DNA from: Spirosoma fluviale | GTDB lineage: Bacteria; Bacteroidota; Bacteroidia; Cytophagales; Spirosomataceae | Assembly (NCBI GenBank): GCA_945901025.1 | Contig: CAMDJW010000009.1 | Location: 1-64,000, forward strand | Direction: 5' to 3' | Length of the DNA stretch: 64,000 nucleotides | Shown here: piece after piece, positions 36,217 through 45,391 of the stretch | Position numbering within the stretch: the first letter of the stretch is position 1 | How the letters are laid out: every line of letters begins with the position of its first letter | Notes under the pieces: generated by a model | Database searches by the model: none | The model's input: only the letters and a program-made list of their open reading frames with translations | What the model was told of the DNA's origin: nothing | Program-made: the position numbers and the translations under genes

Positions 36217-37191
36217 ATGCTAAGTCGAGTTGCTAACTCCATTTATTGGATGAATCGTTACATTGAGCGAGCGGATAATTACGCGCGATTTATCTCCGTT
36301 AATTTTAATTTAGCTTTGGATCTTCCGCCCAACGTGCCCGAACAATGGGAGCCCTTGATTGTCGCTACTGCAGACCACTTCAATTTTTTCGAGCATTACC
36401 CCGTGGCCAATCGTGAAAATGTATTGCATTTTATGACCTTTGACGTAGATAATCCCAACTCCATCCTTTCATGTTTGTATAGTGCCCGTGAAAATGCTCG
36501 CACCATTCGAGAAAGTATTTCAAAAGAAATGTGGGAATACGTTAATCAAATTTACTGGAAGGTAAAGGATCGAGTTGAGGGAAGTAAAAACTGGGAGATA
36601 TCTCGCTATCAGGGTTTTTTAGAGGAAATAAAGTCGGGTAGCCAACTGTTTTACGGGATTGTCGACTCAACAATCACAAGAGGTGAAGGTTGGCATTTTG
36701 GCCAGATGGGCAAATTGTTAGAAAGAGCAGACAAAACAACTCGTTTTTTAGATGTAAAATACTTTACCCTACTTCCCGATATTGACGCCATAGGATCGCC
36801 CTTGGACCTTTTATTATGGTCAGCCGTTCTAAAATCTGTTTCAGCTTATAATATGTTTCGCCAACAATACAAGGTGATTAGTCCCACTCATATCGTCGAG
36901 TTTCTAATTCTTGACAAAAGCTTTCCAAGGTCCGTTGTGCATTGTCTGCAAGAGGCAGAATTATCACTTTATGCCATTTCGGGAATCTCATTTGATCACG
37001 GATATTCAAATGCAGCCGAAAAGAAAATATCAAAACTTTTATCAGAAATTGAGTTTACTGAAATTGACGATATTTTAAAAACAGGACTACACCAATTTTT
37101 AGATGATTTCCAATCAAAGAACAATGAAATAGGTCAAACAGTATTTAATACCTATTTTGACATTAAGCCCGTAGTTAACATAGGCTTCTAA
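36217..37191 (+). CDS. alpha-E domain protein
   Basis: A 324-aa all-helical alpha-E protein. The N-terminus MLSRVANSIYWMNRYIERADNYARF is the family hallmark, with a second conserved region GRGEGWHFGQMGKLLERADKTTRFLDVKYF. Alpha-E proteins are encoded with circularly permuted ATP-grasp ligases, transglutaminase-like proteins and Anbu-type proteases in a predicted peptide-tagging or peptide-synthesis system. Here the Anbu-like protease and a transglutaminase follow, but no ATP-grasp gene is adjacent. Its role is unknown. Confidence 0.92.
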   Translation: MLSRVANSIYWMNRYIERADNYARFISVNFNLALDLPPNVPEQWEPLIVATADHFNFFEHYPVANRENVLHFMTFDVDNPNSILSCLYSARENARTIRESISKEMWEYVNQIYWKVKDRVEGSKNWEISRYQGFLEEIKSGSQLFYGIVDSTITRGEGWHFGQMGKLLERADKTTRFLDVKYFTLLPDIDAIGSPLDLLLWSAVLKSVSAYNMFRQQYKVISPTHIVEFLILDKSFPRSVVHCLQEAELSLYAISGISFDHGYSNAAEKKISKLLSEIEFTEIDDILKTGLHQFLDDFQSKNNEIGQTVFNTYFDIKPVVNIGF

Positions 37192-37233
37192 ATAAAAATC
37201 GTAATATTGCGCAAAATTACGCAATTCCCTTAT

Positions 37234-37971
37234 ATGACATATTGCTTAGGTATAACAGTAAAAGAAGGCATTATCGCCATTGCCGATACCAGAATCACGG
37301 CCGGAAATGAGATGTATTCGAATAAAAAAATCTCGATTCATGAAATTAAAGACCACAGTCTTTTCATCATGACCGCTGGCTTAAGGTCTGTTCGAGACAA
37401 AGCTGTTATATACTTTAATCAAACGATTGAAAAGCAAGAGGCGGCGTATAATTACATGCATGAGGCGGCAACGGCCTTTGGTCAAATGTTAAAAAAAGTG
37501 GCCACTGAGGACCGAGAAACTTTAGAAAAAGAAGGATATCAATTTAATCTTCATGCCATTGTGGGTGGCCAAATGCCAAAAGACACAACACATAAGCTGT
37601 TTTTGATATTTCCTGAAGGGAACTGGATTGAAATAAATGATGGATTAAAATACCAGATTATTGGCAATTCAAATTATGGCAAACCCCTCTTGAATAGGAA
37701 TCTGAACCATGACACTTCTTTAAAAGATGCCTTAAAAATGGGCTTTCTTTCATTTGACGCAACTCAAGTAAGTACCAACGATGTGGATTATCCCATTGAC
37801 GTAGTCGTGTATGAAAAAAATAGCTTTAAAGCAAAAGAGGTGCGTTTATACAAAGAAGATATGCAAAAAATTTCTGATGAGTGGAATATCGCATTGAGAA
37901 ATTCATTAAAAAGCATAGATGAAGAATGGATGAAAAATTTAATTTCAGTGCCTAGCCCATCTGCTAAATGA
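37234..37971 (+). CDS. Anbu-type proteasome-like protease
   Basis: A 245-aa Ntn-hydrolase of the Anbu (bacterial proteasome homologue) group. Starting from the ATG at 37234 the sequence MTYCLGITVKEGIIAIADTRITAG places Thr2 as the expected N-terminal nucleophile after Met removal; the longer frame from a TTG at 37207 would hide it, so it is rejected. KISIHEIKDHSLFIMTAGLRSVRDKA supplies the typical Lys region. Anbu particles are helical assemblies related to HslV, and the substrates are unknown. The stop overlaps the transglutaminase start (ATGA). Confidence 0.92.
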   Translation: MTYCLGITVKEGIIAIADTRITAGNEMYSNKKISIHEIKDHSLFIMTAGLRSVRDKAVIYFNQTIEKQEAAYNYMHEAATAFGQMLKKVATEDRETLEKEGYQFNLHAIVGGQMPKDTTHKLFLIFPEGNWIEINDGLKYQIIGNSNYGKPLLNRNLNHDTSLKDALKMGFLSFDATQVSTNDVDYPIDVVVYEKNSFKAKEVRLYKEDMQKISDEWNIALRNSLKSIDEEWMKNLISVPSPSAK

Positions 37972-38822
37972 TCGCAAAAATCAAGCACTTGCTTACCTAT
38001 CATTATAGCGCAGCTGTAAACCTGGAGCCACATGTCTTATATTTGCATCCTAGAAAAAGTTCGTTATTAACAATCAATTCGTTCACTTTGGATATCAACC
38101 CAAAGCCTGTTCAAATTTCTAAAAACTTGGATCCTGAAGGGAACATTCAAAATATCTTATTTTTTAAAGAGCCCACCGACTTCCTAAAGATCGAAATGAA
38201 TGCGGTGGTTGAAACAACTGAATTCAATCCTTTTGACTTTGTGTATTTCCCTTTTGAGAGTAAAACATTGCCCTTAAATTACACCCATTCTTATCAAAAA
38301 ACACTGAGTCCTTATTTAGGCCAAGAAGGCGTAAGCACCCTTGTGGAGCAAGCAGCCAGACAAATTGCCTCTCAAGTCAAATGGAATACTTCCTCCTTTT
38401 TATCCGAATTAAATGAATTCATCTTCAAGCAATTTGCGTATGAAATTAGGGAAGAAGGTGCTCCTAACTCGGCGGAATATACGCTAGCCAATCGAAAAGG
38501 CTCATGCCGTGATTATGCCGTTTTATTTTCTGCTATGTGCAGAGCTTTGGGATTAGCTACGCGGTTTGTCAGTGGATATTATGTAGGCATCGCTCCAGTA
38601 GATGTCCCTAATCAAACGCATCATTTACATGCTTGGGTAGAAGTTTATTTACCAGGAGGCGGTTGGCGTGGCTATGATCCTACTCAACACGAAGTAGTTG
38701 CCGGCAATCACATTCCTTTAGCAGCTTCATGCTTGCCAGAAGAAATCACACCGGTATTTGGTTCCTATCGAGGATCGGCTAGCTCCGAAGTGATTACGGA
38801 AGTAATTATTGATCGCGTTTAG
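37968..38822 (+). CDS. transglutaminase-like protein with N-terminal beta domain
   Basis: A 284-aa protein with the bacterial transglutaminase-like N-terminal domain (LLTYHYSAAVNLEPHVLYLHPR) and a transglutaminase core. The catalytic triad is visible as Cys in RKGSCRDYAVLF, His in HHLHAWVEVYLPGGGW and Asp in GYDPTQHE. Such proteins are either peptide hydrolases or amide-forming enzymes; in this gene association the direction is unknown. It is coupled to the Anbu gene by a 4-base overlap, and its own stop overlaps the convergent mlaE-like gene (TTAG). Confidence 0.92.
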   Translation: MIAKIKHLLTYHYSAAVNLEPHVLYLHPRKSSLLTINSFTLDINPKPVQISKNLDPEGNIQNILFFKEPTDFLKIEMNAVVETTEFNPFDFVYFPFESKTLPLNYTHSYQKTLSPYLGQEGVSTLVEQAARQIASQVKWNTSSFLSELNEFIFKQFAYEIREEGAPNSAEYTLANRKGSCRDYAVLFSAMCRALGLATRFVSGYYVGIAPVDVPNQTHHLHAWVEVYLPGGGWRGYDPTQHEVVAGNHIPLAASCLPEEITPVFGSYRGSASSEVITEVIIDRV

Positions 38823-39550
38823 CCGATTAATAATTGGGCCAATAAATAATCAGCAATTAGAATAGCAATACAAGAATTCGTTACAGCGGAAGTACTTGCT
38901 TTTCCCACTTCATAAGCACCACCTTGCGTATAAAATCCCTGAAACGAAGAAATAGTCACGACAATAAAAGAAAAGACAACGGATTTGATTAAGGCAAAAA
39001 ACATGTAATTGCCTTTAAATTGAAATTGAAGACCTTGAATGTATTCTTGAGGAGAAATTGAACCCGTTAACCAACCTGCCAAATAACCACCATATATAGC
39101 TAAAAAACAAGCAAGTGTAACCAACATTGGAAAAGTCAACATGGCAGCAATAATTTTCGGAAGCACCAAATAAGACCTAGAATTAATCCCCATGACCTCC
39201 AAAGCATCTATTTGTTCTGTGATTCGCATGGTGCCCAACTGTCCCGCGATGTTAGAACCAATTTTTCCTGCCAATACCACACAGGTAATCGTAGGTCCCA
39301 TCTCTAAAATAGTGGAATCACGAACGATTAAACTTATAATGTATTGAGGAACAAATGGATTGTCCATATTGGCAGCCGTTTGAACACAAGTAACCGCTCC
39401 CAAAAAAGATGAAACGATTGCGACTATGAGTAAAGAATTTATTCCAATGTCGATGCACTCCTGCATAATTAAGGGCCAATAAACCCTAAATTTTTCAGGA
39501 TTTGTGAACAGCTTACCTAGGAAGATTAAATATTTACCTAATTTTGACAT
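38819..39550 (-). CDS. MlaE-family ABC transporter permease
   Basis: A 243-aa inner-membrane permease of the MlaE/YrbE family for lipid movement between membranes. About five to six hydrophobic segments are seen, with the family stretches LGPTITCVVLAGKIGSNIAGQLGTMRITEQIDALEVMG (positions about 85-122) and VLPKIIAAMLTFPMLV. The ATG at 39550 is chosen over an upstream non-ATG start at 39595 that would overlap the divergent SDR gene. The ATPase (MlaF) and MCE (MlaD) genes that often follow are not adjacent here. Confidence 0.9.
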   Translation of the reverse strand: MSKLGKYLIFLGKLFTNPEKFRVYWPLIMQECIDIGINSLLIVAIVSSFLGAVTCVQTAANMDNPFVPQYIISLIVRDSTILEMGPTITCVVLAGKIGSNIAGQLGTMRITEQIDALEVMGINSRSYLVLPKIIAAMLTFPMLVTLACFLAIYGGYLAGWLTGSISPQEYIQGLQFQFKGNYMFFALIKSVVFSFIVVTISSFQGFYTQGGAYEVGKASTSAVTNSCIAILIADYLLAQLLIG

Positions 39551-39582
39551 GGATTTTAGATTAAACCATTTTGTCAAAGATA

Positions 39583-40284
39583 ATGAAGAAATCAATCATA
39601 ATTAGTGGGGGAAGTCAAGGAATTGGAAAAGCCTTAGTAAAAAAGTTTTTAGAAAACGGATTTCAAGTCTTTACTTGTGCCCGGAATGCAGAAAAATTAG
39701 AAAGCCTTAAAAATGAGTTTAATCATCCGCTCCTGCGCACTTTTGTGGCGGATTTAAGTGATAAAAAACAGGTAGCCCAATTCGCCCAATGGATTTTAAA
39801 TCAAGAGAGTAAGATTGATATTTTGATTAATAATGCGGGATATTTTTTACCTGGTCAAATCCAGAATGAAGACGATGGCGTACTTGAAAGTCAAATTGAG
39901 GCCAACCTATATAGCGCTTATCATTTGACCAAAGCCATTTTACCAGGTATGCAAAAATCTAAATCTGGACATATTTTCAACATCTGCTCAACCGCCTCCA
40001 TCACGGCATATACCGCTGGGGGATCCTATTGCATTAGTAAATTTGCCTTATTAGGATTTACCAAAGTCTTAAGGGAAGAATTGAAAACGCAAGGAATTAA
40101 AGTTACAGCGGTACTTCCTGGCGCTACGCTAACTCCCGCTTGGGATGGAGTTAATCTACCCGATTCAAGATTTATTCCAGCAGAAGATATAGCTAATACG
40201 ATATTTTCAGCTTATATGATGAGTGCGTCGACAGTCATTGAAGAAATATTAATTCGCCCACAATTAGGTGATATAGAATTATGA
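39583..40284 (+). CDS. short-chain dehydrogenase/reductase
   Basis: A 233-aa classical SDR. The NADP-binding motif is SGGSQGIGKALV at the N-terminus; NNAGYF follows, and the active site is Ser in ICSTAS and Tyr-x-x-x-Lys in YCISKFALLG. The substrate is not predictable, though the sequence resembles 3-oxoacyl-reductase-like members. The ATG at 39583 is preferred to a TTG at 39571. Its stop overlaps the tsaE start (ATGA). Confidence 0.9.
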   Translation: MKKSIIISGGSQGIGKALVKKFLENGFQVFTCARNAEKLESLKNEFNHPLLRTFVADLSDKKQVAQFAQWILNQESKIDILINNAGYFLPGQIQNEDDGVLESQIEANLYSAYHLTKAILPGMQKSKSGHIFNICSTASITAYTAGGSYCISKFALLGFTKVLREELKTQGIKVTAVLPGATLTPAWDGVNLPDSRFIPAEDIANTIFSAYMMSASTVIEEILIRPQLGDIEL

Positions 40285-40706
40285 TTTTTGAAATAGAATA
40301 TTCGCTTGAAGATCTATCTGCTACGGTAACTAAGCTATTAGAGGCCATAAAACATGGCCCCAATATTTGGTTATTTAGAGGAGAAATGGGTGCAGGCAAA
40401 ACCACATTAGTGAGAGAAATTGGCCTCCAAAAAAAAGTGCAAACGAGGGTGCAAAGTCCAACCTTCTCTCTGGTCAATCCCTATGAAACAGAAGCGGGTG
40501 ATTTTATATATCATTTTGATTTATATCGATTAGAAAACGTACATGAGGCTATTGATATTGGCATCGAAGAATACCTTGATTCAGGTCATTTATGTTTTAT
40601 TGAGTGGCCTGAAAGAGCTGAAAGTTTATGGAATATTCCACATATCAATATTGAGATCATACAATTGACTGAATTTAGCCGTAAATTGACTTGTAATTGG
40701 CAATGA
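40281..40706 (+). CDS. tsaE: tRNA threonylcarbamoyladenosine biosynthesis ATPase TsaE
   Basis: A 141-aa P-loop ATPase required with TsaB and TsaD for t6A37 formation in ANN-decoding tRNAs. The Walker A motif is RGEMGAGKTTLVRE (about 34-47), followed by VQSPTFSLVNPYE and YHFDLYRLENVHEA, and a terminal CFIEWPERAESL. Length is standard. It overlaps both neighbours by 4 bases. Confidence 0.96.
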   Translation: MIFEIEYSLEDLSATVTKLLEAIKHGPNIWLFRGEMGAGKTTLVREIGLQKKVQTRVQSPTFSLVNPYETEAGDFIYHFDLYRLENVHEAIDIGIEEYLDSGHLCFIEWPERAESLWNIPHINIEIIQLTEFSRKLTCNWQ

Positions 40707-41917
40707 TGATAGAAAATAAACCCTTTCAGGAGATATTGGCCCAACAAGGAATCATGACGATGGAGGCCATGAATTGGACCAAAAAAAATGCAAAATCAAT
40801 TCAAATTGGTATTCCTAAGGAAGATTCTGAGGATGAAAATCGAGTTGCATTGAGTCCCCAAGCGGCCCAACTTCTAATTGCCAATGGCCATGACGTATGT
40901 GTGGAGAAATCAGCCGGTGAACGTGCTGGATTTATTGACGCCCATTATCTTTTGGCTGGTGCACACGTAACGGAAAATCAAGATCAAGTTTGGCAATGCC
41001 CACTGATTATTAAAATTAATGCGCCGACCCTTGAAGAAATTAGCCAAATTAAAATGGGGCATGCCATCATTTCATGTGCATCTCAACATCAGCTAAGTCC
41101 TGAAGCAATAGACCAATTAAACCTAAAAAAAATCCTTGCCATCGGACTTGAATTGGCAGAAGATAACGGGGGTGAATTCCCATTTGTTAAAATAATGGCT
41201 GAAATTGCTGGCCAATTAGTATTACCCATCGCAAGTGATTTATTACGCAATAAAGAAGGTGCCGGAATATTACTAGGAAATGTAACAGGGGTTCCTCCGT
41301 TCAATTTAGTTATTTTAGGATCAGGGCATGTCGCGGAACAAGTTGCCAGAGCCGCATGGCATTCAGGCATTCAAATGCAAGTTTTTGACAAAGACATTTA
41401 TAAATTACAAAAACTTAAAAGTACCCTTGGGTTTCCATTAATTACCCAAGTCATTGATTCCGAAAATTTACCCAAAGCATTACAAGAAGCCACGGTTATC
41501 ATTGGCGCTTTAAGATCTGATTCTGGAATTACCCCATGTGTGGTGACCGAAGAAATGGTGGCCAATTTAAAAGAGGGCACCTTGATAATTGACGTTTGTA
41601 TTGATCAAGGGGGTTGTTTCGAAACTTCTGAAATGACCAATTTGAAAAACCCAACCATCAAGAAATATGGAATTACCCATTATTGTGTACCTAATATTCC
41701 CTCATTAGTCTCAAAAACTTCCAGTCTCGCCATCAGTAATTTAATTACTTCTTTTGTTCTAAAAACGGGCAAAACAGGGGGGATTGAAGAGATGCTTTGG
41801 CAAGGAAAATCGTTCATGAAAGGGGTATATTGCTATAAAGGACACGTCACCCATCCTTTCATTGGGAAATTATTTAAAAGACCTGTTAAAGACATCCAAC
41901 TATTATTAATGAATTAA
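40703..41917 (+). CDS. alanine dehydrogenase/NAD(P) transhydrogenase-like protein
   Basis: A 404-aa protein of the alanine dehydrogenase/PntA superfamily. The N-terminal domain has IQIGIPKEDSEDENRVALSP (about 33-52), a lysine/arginine substrate region, and the Rossmann part carries VILGSGHVAEQVARAAWHSG. IIDVCIDQGGCFETSE is a family signature. It would reversibly deaminate L-alanine to pyruvate with NAD. The extended N-terminal 30 residues (MMIENKPFQEILAQQGIMTMEAMNW) are typical of the Bacteroidota form. ATG codons at 40703 and 40706 both fit; the first overlaps the tsaE stop. Confidence 0.88.
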   Translation: MMIENKPFQEILAQQGIMTMEAMNWTKKNAKSIQIGIPKEDSEDENRVALSPQAAQLLIANGHDVCVEKSAGERAGFIDAHYLLAGAHVTENQDQVWQCPLIIKINAPTLEEISQIKMGHAIISCASQHQLSPEAIDQLNLKKILAIGLELAEDNGGEFPFVKIMAEIAGQLVLPIASDLLRNKEGAGILLGNVTGVPPFNLVILGSGHVAEQVARAAWHSGIQMQVFDKDIYKLQKLKSTLGFPLITQVIDSENLPKALQEATVIIGALRSDSGITPCVVTEEMVANLKEGTLIIDVCIDQGGCFETSEMTNLKNPTIKKYGITHYCVPNIPSLVSKTSSLAISNLITSFVLKTGKTGGIEEMLWQGKSFMKGVYCYKGHVTHPFIGKLFKRPVKDIQLLLMN

Positions 41918-41923
41918 TTGGCC

Positions 41924-42340
41924 ATGCTAGAAGATTATACTGCCATTTCAAATGCCCCCAATTCACCCGATTTAAATGGTAAATACTTGGGCCTCATTTC
42001 GACCGATTTCATTAAAGTCTCTGATACTTTAAAAGAGGCCGCATACCAAGTAAAGAAAAGAGGATTTTCGGATTTTCCCATTTTTGTAACTTCCCAAAGG
42101 CCCATCGAAATAGGTCAGAAGTTAATTGGCGTCAACGAGTTAAACGAAAATAAATGGAACTACCATGCATCCATGATGGAGGAATTTGTGCAAAGTAAAT
42201 TAATTGCCGAAGAAAACATGGAATTGTTTGTGCAAAACTACAAGGATATTGAGGAATTTGCATGCCTGTTTGTCCTAGATGGTCAATTTACCAATTTTGT
42301 TTTCATCCCATACCCTGAAGAAAACTCGGAATTGCTATAA
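41924..42340 (+). CDS. conserved hypothetical protein
   Basis: A 138-aa acidic soluble protein, without signal peptide or membrane segment. It contains YLGLISTDFIKVSDTLKEAAYQVKKRGFSDFPIFVTSQRP and an FIPYPEENS C-terminus. I do not recognise a named domain; it looks like one of the small conserved Bacteroidota proteins of unknown function. It follows the alanine-dehydrogenase-like gene by 6 bases, so it is probably co-transcribed with it. Its stop overlaps the convergent xerD stop by 6 bases. Confidence 0.7.
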   Translation: MLEDYTAISNAPNSPDLNGKYLGLISTDFIKVSDTLKEAAYQVKKRGFSDFPIFVTSQRPIEIGQKLIGVNELNENKWNYHASMMEEFVQSKLIAEENMELFVQNYKDIEEFACLFVLDGQFTNFVFIPYPEENSELL

Positions 42341-43234
42341 TTTTTTATTTAAGGGGTGGAAATCTCTTACCATTTGGCTTAAATAAGCCCGATCTAAGTG
42401 CATATAAATTTCGGTAGTCAAGATGGATTCATGCCCTAGCATCTCCTGAACTGCCCTCAGATCAGCCCCACCCTCAATCAAATGAGTAGCAAAAGAATGC
42501 CTAAAAGTATGGGGACTAATCGTCTTTTGAATACCTGCCTTTTGTGCTAGGTCTTTACAAATAATAAATACCATCACACGGCTTAATGGCGACCCACGCC
42601 GATTTAAAAACACATAATTTACAGCTGATTTTTTTACTGGAATTTGAGGCCTAATATGCGCTAAATATAATTTCAAATAAGTAAATGCATCTCTGCCCGC
42701 AGGAACCAAACGTTCCTTATCCCCCTTTCCGCACACTTTTATAAAACCATTTTCGATGTATACATCGGTCAATTTTAACCCTACTAATTCTGAAACCCGA
42801 AGTCCAGCGCCATATAAAAATTCTAAAATGGTCCGATTACGAACTCCTTCATTGGTACTCAAGTCATTTGCCTCTAAAATTAAATTGATTTCATCAAATG
42901 AAAGCGTATCCGGCAATTTCCTACCTTTTTGCGGACTCTTAATATGTACCGTGGGGTCCATAGGAATCTTGCCTTCAAAAACTAAATACTGAAAGAAACT
43001 TCGGATGCCTGATAAACAACGAGACTGCGTACTTGCTTCAATACCCAGGCTATGTAGATCTTTTAAAAAATCAAGTATCTGATTTTCTTTAACGTCTATA
43101 ACAGGGGTTTGTAGCGGAGATAAATAAGTGGCCAACTTCCGAATATCGCGTTTATAAGCCTCTAAGGAGTGCCCAGAGAGGCCCCTCTCAATCCTTAAAT
43201 AATGCCCAAAAGTCTGAATTTCATTTTCCCACAT
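42335..43234 (-). CDS. xerD: tyrosine recombinase XerD-like
   Basis: A 299-aa tyrosine recombinase that resolves chromosome dimers. It has an N-terminal SAM-like DNA-binding domain (HYLRIERGLSGHSLEAYKRDI) and a catalytic domain with Arg in GAGLRVSELVGL, His-x-x-Arg in SPHTFRHSFATHLIEGG, His in MLGHESILTTEIYMHLD, with the Tyr nucleophile in that last stretch. Full-length with all catalytic residues; housekeeping XerD rather than a phage integrase, since there is no adjacent tRNA or phage gene. The ATG at 43234 is chosen over the non-ATG two codons upstream. Confidence 0.92.
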   Translation of the reverse strand: MWENEIQTFGHYLRIERGLSGHSLEAYKRDIRKLATYLSPLQTPVIDVKENQILDFLKDLHSLGIEASTQSRCLSGIRSFFQYLVFEGKIPMDPTVHIKSPQKGRKLPDTLSFDEINLILEANDLSTNEGVRNRTILEFLYGAGLRVSELVGLKLTDVYIENGFIKVCGKGDKERLVPAGRDAFTYLKLYLAHIRPQIPVKKSAVNYVFLNRRGSPLSRVMVFIICKDLAQKAGIQKTISPHTFRHSFATHLIEGGADLRAVQEMLGHESILTTEIYMHLDRAYLSQMVRDFHPLNKKL

Positions 43235-43334
43235 GGGCAATTTATTTAAACAATCACATAAATTTAACAGAAATACGTATTTTTACATCGCATTAGATCT
43301 AAATATAGATTGGCCCTTATTAAATTCTTTTTCT

Positions 43335-43760
43335 ATGGTACGTCAAAAAATCTTAATTCTGAATGGACCCAACTTAAATTTGTTGGGCACCAGAGAGCCT
43401 GAAATTTATGGCCAACAAACATTCGAACAATACCTAGAAGTATTACGAGATAAATTTGAAAAGGAATTTGAAATCTCTTATTTCCAGTCCAATGAAGAAG
43501 GTGCAATGATTAATAAATTACACGAAGTGGGGTTTTCCTATGACGGGATTTTATTAAATGCGGGTGGATATACGCATACTTCCATCGCCCTTGCAGATGC
43601 GGTTTCTGCCATTAAAACTCCCGTCATAGAAATTCACATTTCCAATGTACACGCTAGAGAATCGTATCGCGCCCATAGTTACCTGAGTCCAAAATGCAAG
43701 GGTAGTATTGTTGGTTTTGGGCTACCGGGTTATGATTTAGGACTTTATTCATTTCTATAA
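43335..43760 (+). CDS. aroQ: type II 3-dehydroquinate dehydratase
   Basis: A 141-aa type II dehydroquinase for the third step of the shikimate pathway. LILNGPNLNLLGTREPEIYG carries the catalytic Tyr/Arg loop; NAGGYTHTSIALADAV and IEIHISNVHARESYRAHSYLS contain the active His. The frame is open from 43233, but the ATG at 43335 begins right before the conserved N-terminus. aroK is also in the window (52488-53006), though no aroB orthologue is (EboD is a different branch). Confidence 0.95.
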   Translation: MVRQKILILNGPNLNLLGTREPEIYGQQTFEQYLEVLRDKFEKEFEISYFQSNEEGAMINKLHEVGFSYDGILLNAGGYTHTSIALADAVSAIKTPVIEIHISNVHARESYRAHSYLSPKCKGSIVGFGLPGYDLGLYSFL

Positions 43761-43763
43761 TTC

Positions 43764-44819
43764 ATGCTCTCATTTTATCCAGGTCCTTCCAAGGTTCATC
43801 CTGAAGTCCTCGGATTTATCCAAGAGGCGTTTTTAAATGGCGTTGTAAGCATAAATCACCGAAGCGAACGCTTTGAAGTTTTGCTAAAAGACACGCTGCA
43901 TATACTTCATGAAAAATGGAATATACCTCAGGATTACACATTATATTTCATATCATCAGCCACTGAAGCTTGGGAAATTGTAGCCCAATCACTCATAAAA
44001 GAAAAAAGTCTGCATTTATACAATGGGGCTTTTGGCAAAAAATGGGCCCATTATACGCATCAAATTATTCCAAAAGCTCATTCATTTGAATTTGATCTTA
44101 ATGAGGACTTACAATCAGTAGCCAGTAAATTAGATCCGAAAGATGTTGATACCCTCTGCTTAGTCCAAAGTGAAACTTCGAATGGTACAGGACAAAAAAT
44201 ATGCAGATCTGCTTTTAATCTAAACGAGGATGCCATTATTGCTGTGGACGCCACATCGACTATGGGAGGAATTAATTTACCTTGGCTAGAAGCGGATGTT
44301 TGGTTTGCCTCTGTGCAAAAATGCTTAGGGATTCCAGCGGGTTTAGGCGTTCTTATTTGTTCGCCTAAAGCGCTTGAAAGAGCCACCCAATTAAATAAAA
44401 AAGTCCATTACAACGACATTCTTCTCATGGAAGAAAACCGGAAGCTTTTTCAAACTCACTATACCCCTAACGTCCTTAGTATTTATGTATTAAATAAATT
44501 GGCACACCTACTTCCAAACCTAACCGAAATTGATCAGCAAACGAACGAAAAAACAAAATTGTTAACAGAATTCTTCTCTCAAAAGAATGCTTTTAATCTT
44601 TCATTTTTAGTTGAAAACCCAATCGTACGACTCCCTACCGTATTCGCATTAAAAGGGGAAGCCATTCAAATAAAAAGACTTCAAGATTTGTGTTTAAAAA
44701 ACAACATTGAATTAGGTAAGGGCTACGGAAATTGGAAAGATAATACCATTCGAATTGCCAATTTTCCTAGCCATACACTTGAAGATTTTCATCAATTGTT
44801 TAATTTGATCAATTCGTAA
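43764..44819 (+). CDS. class V aminotransferase (SerC-like)
   Basis: A 351-aa PLP-dependent aminotransferase of class V. The N-terminus FYPGPSKVHPEVL resembles phosphoserine aminotransferase and alanine-glyoxylate transaminase. The PLP aspartate is in AIIAVDATSTMGG and the Schiff-base lysine in WFASVQKCLGIPAGLGVLI. It could be the serine pathway enzyme, but it is shorter and diverged from canonical SerC, so I leave the symbol empty. It starts 3 bases after aroQ and is followed by the marC-like gene after 1 base. Confidence 0.8.
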   Translation: MLSFYPGPSKVHPEVLGFIQEAFLNGVVSINHRSERFEVLLKDTLHILHEKWNIPQDYTLYFISSATEAWEIVAQSLIKEKSLHLYNGAFGKKWAHYTHQIIPKAHSFEFDLNEDLQSVASKLDPKDVDTLCLVQSETSNGTGQKICRSAFNLNEDAIIAVDATSTMGGINLPWLEADVWFASVQKCLGIPAGLGVLICSPKALERATQLNKKVHYNDILLMEENRKLFQTHYTPNVLSIYVLNKLAHLLPNLTEIDQQTNEKTKLLTEFFSQKNAFNLSFLVENPIVRLPTVFALKGEAIQIKRLQDLCLKNNIELGKGYGNWKDNTIRIANFPSHTLEDFHQLFNLINS

Positions 44820-44820
44820 A

Positions 44821-45390
44821 ATGGAAATCAACTTTAAAGAAATAGTATCCTCCTCATTAATTTTATTTTCAGTCATTGATATTTTAGGTGCTATACCCAT
44901 CATCATCGACTTAAGAAAAAAGAATGGAGACATTCATGCGGGACAAGCAACCTTAGTATCAGGTTTGATTATGGTCGGATTTTTCTTTGCCGGAAAATTT
45001 ATCCTAGCTTTTTTAGGGGTGGATACTAATTCCTTTGCTGTGGCCGGTGCGTTAATATTATTTTTAATAGGCCTGGAAATGACATTAGGCAGAAATATAT
45101 TCAAAAATGAAACCATTACCACGGGGTCCCATTCCATTGTTCCACTCGCATTCCCTATAATTGCTGGAGCTGGGACTATGACCACATTAATTTCACTAAA
45201 ATCACAATTTGAAGAAGTTAATATATTGATTAGTATTTTAATCAATTTGATTTTTATTTATTTGGTATTACGCTCGAGTATTTGGATTGAAAGGAAATTA
45301 GGAAATGCAGGAACACAAATTTTAAGAAAAGTTTTTGGAGTTATTTTGATTGCCATAGCCATCAAGATATTTAAAACAAGACTCTTATAA
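44821..45390 (+). CDS. MarC-family integral membrane protein
   Basis: A 189-aa membrane protein with six predicted hydrophobic segments. Family features are SVIDILGAIPIIIDLR near the N-terminus, LFLIGLEMTLG and PLAFPIIAGAGTMTTLISL. The MarC family has no proven transport substrate, and its old link to multiple antibiotic resistance was not confirmed. It is packed between an aminotransferase and an RNase H gene with gaps of 1 base each, so it shares their transcript. Confidence 0.9.
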   Translation: MEINFKEIVSSSLILFSVIDILGAIPIIIDLRKKNGDIHAGQATLVSGLIMVGFFFAGKFILAFLGVDTNSFAVAGALILFLIGLEMTLGRNIFKNETITTGSHSIVPLAFPIIAGAGTMTTLISLKSQFEEVNILISILINLIFIYLVLRSSIWIERKLGNAGTQILRKVFGVILIAIAIKIFKTRLL

Positions 45391-45391
45391 T

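Noticed and set aside
42335-43234. Integrase of a mobile element
   Set aside because: It is a full-length XerD-like protein among housekeeping genes, with no tRNA, att repeat or phage gene beside it.
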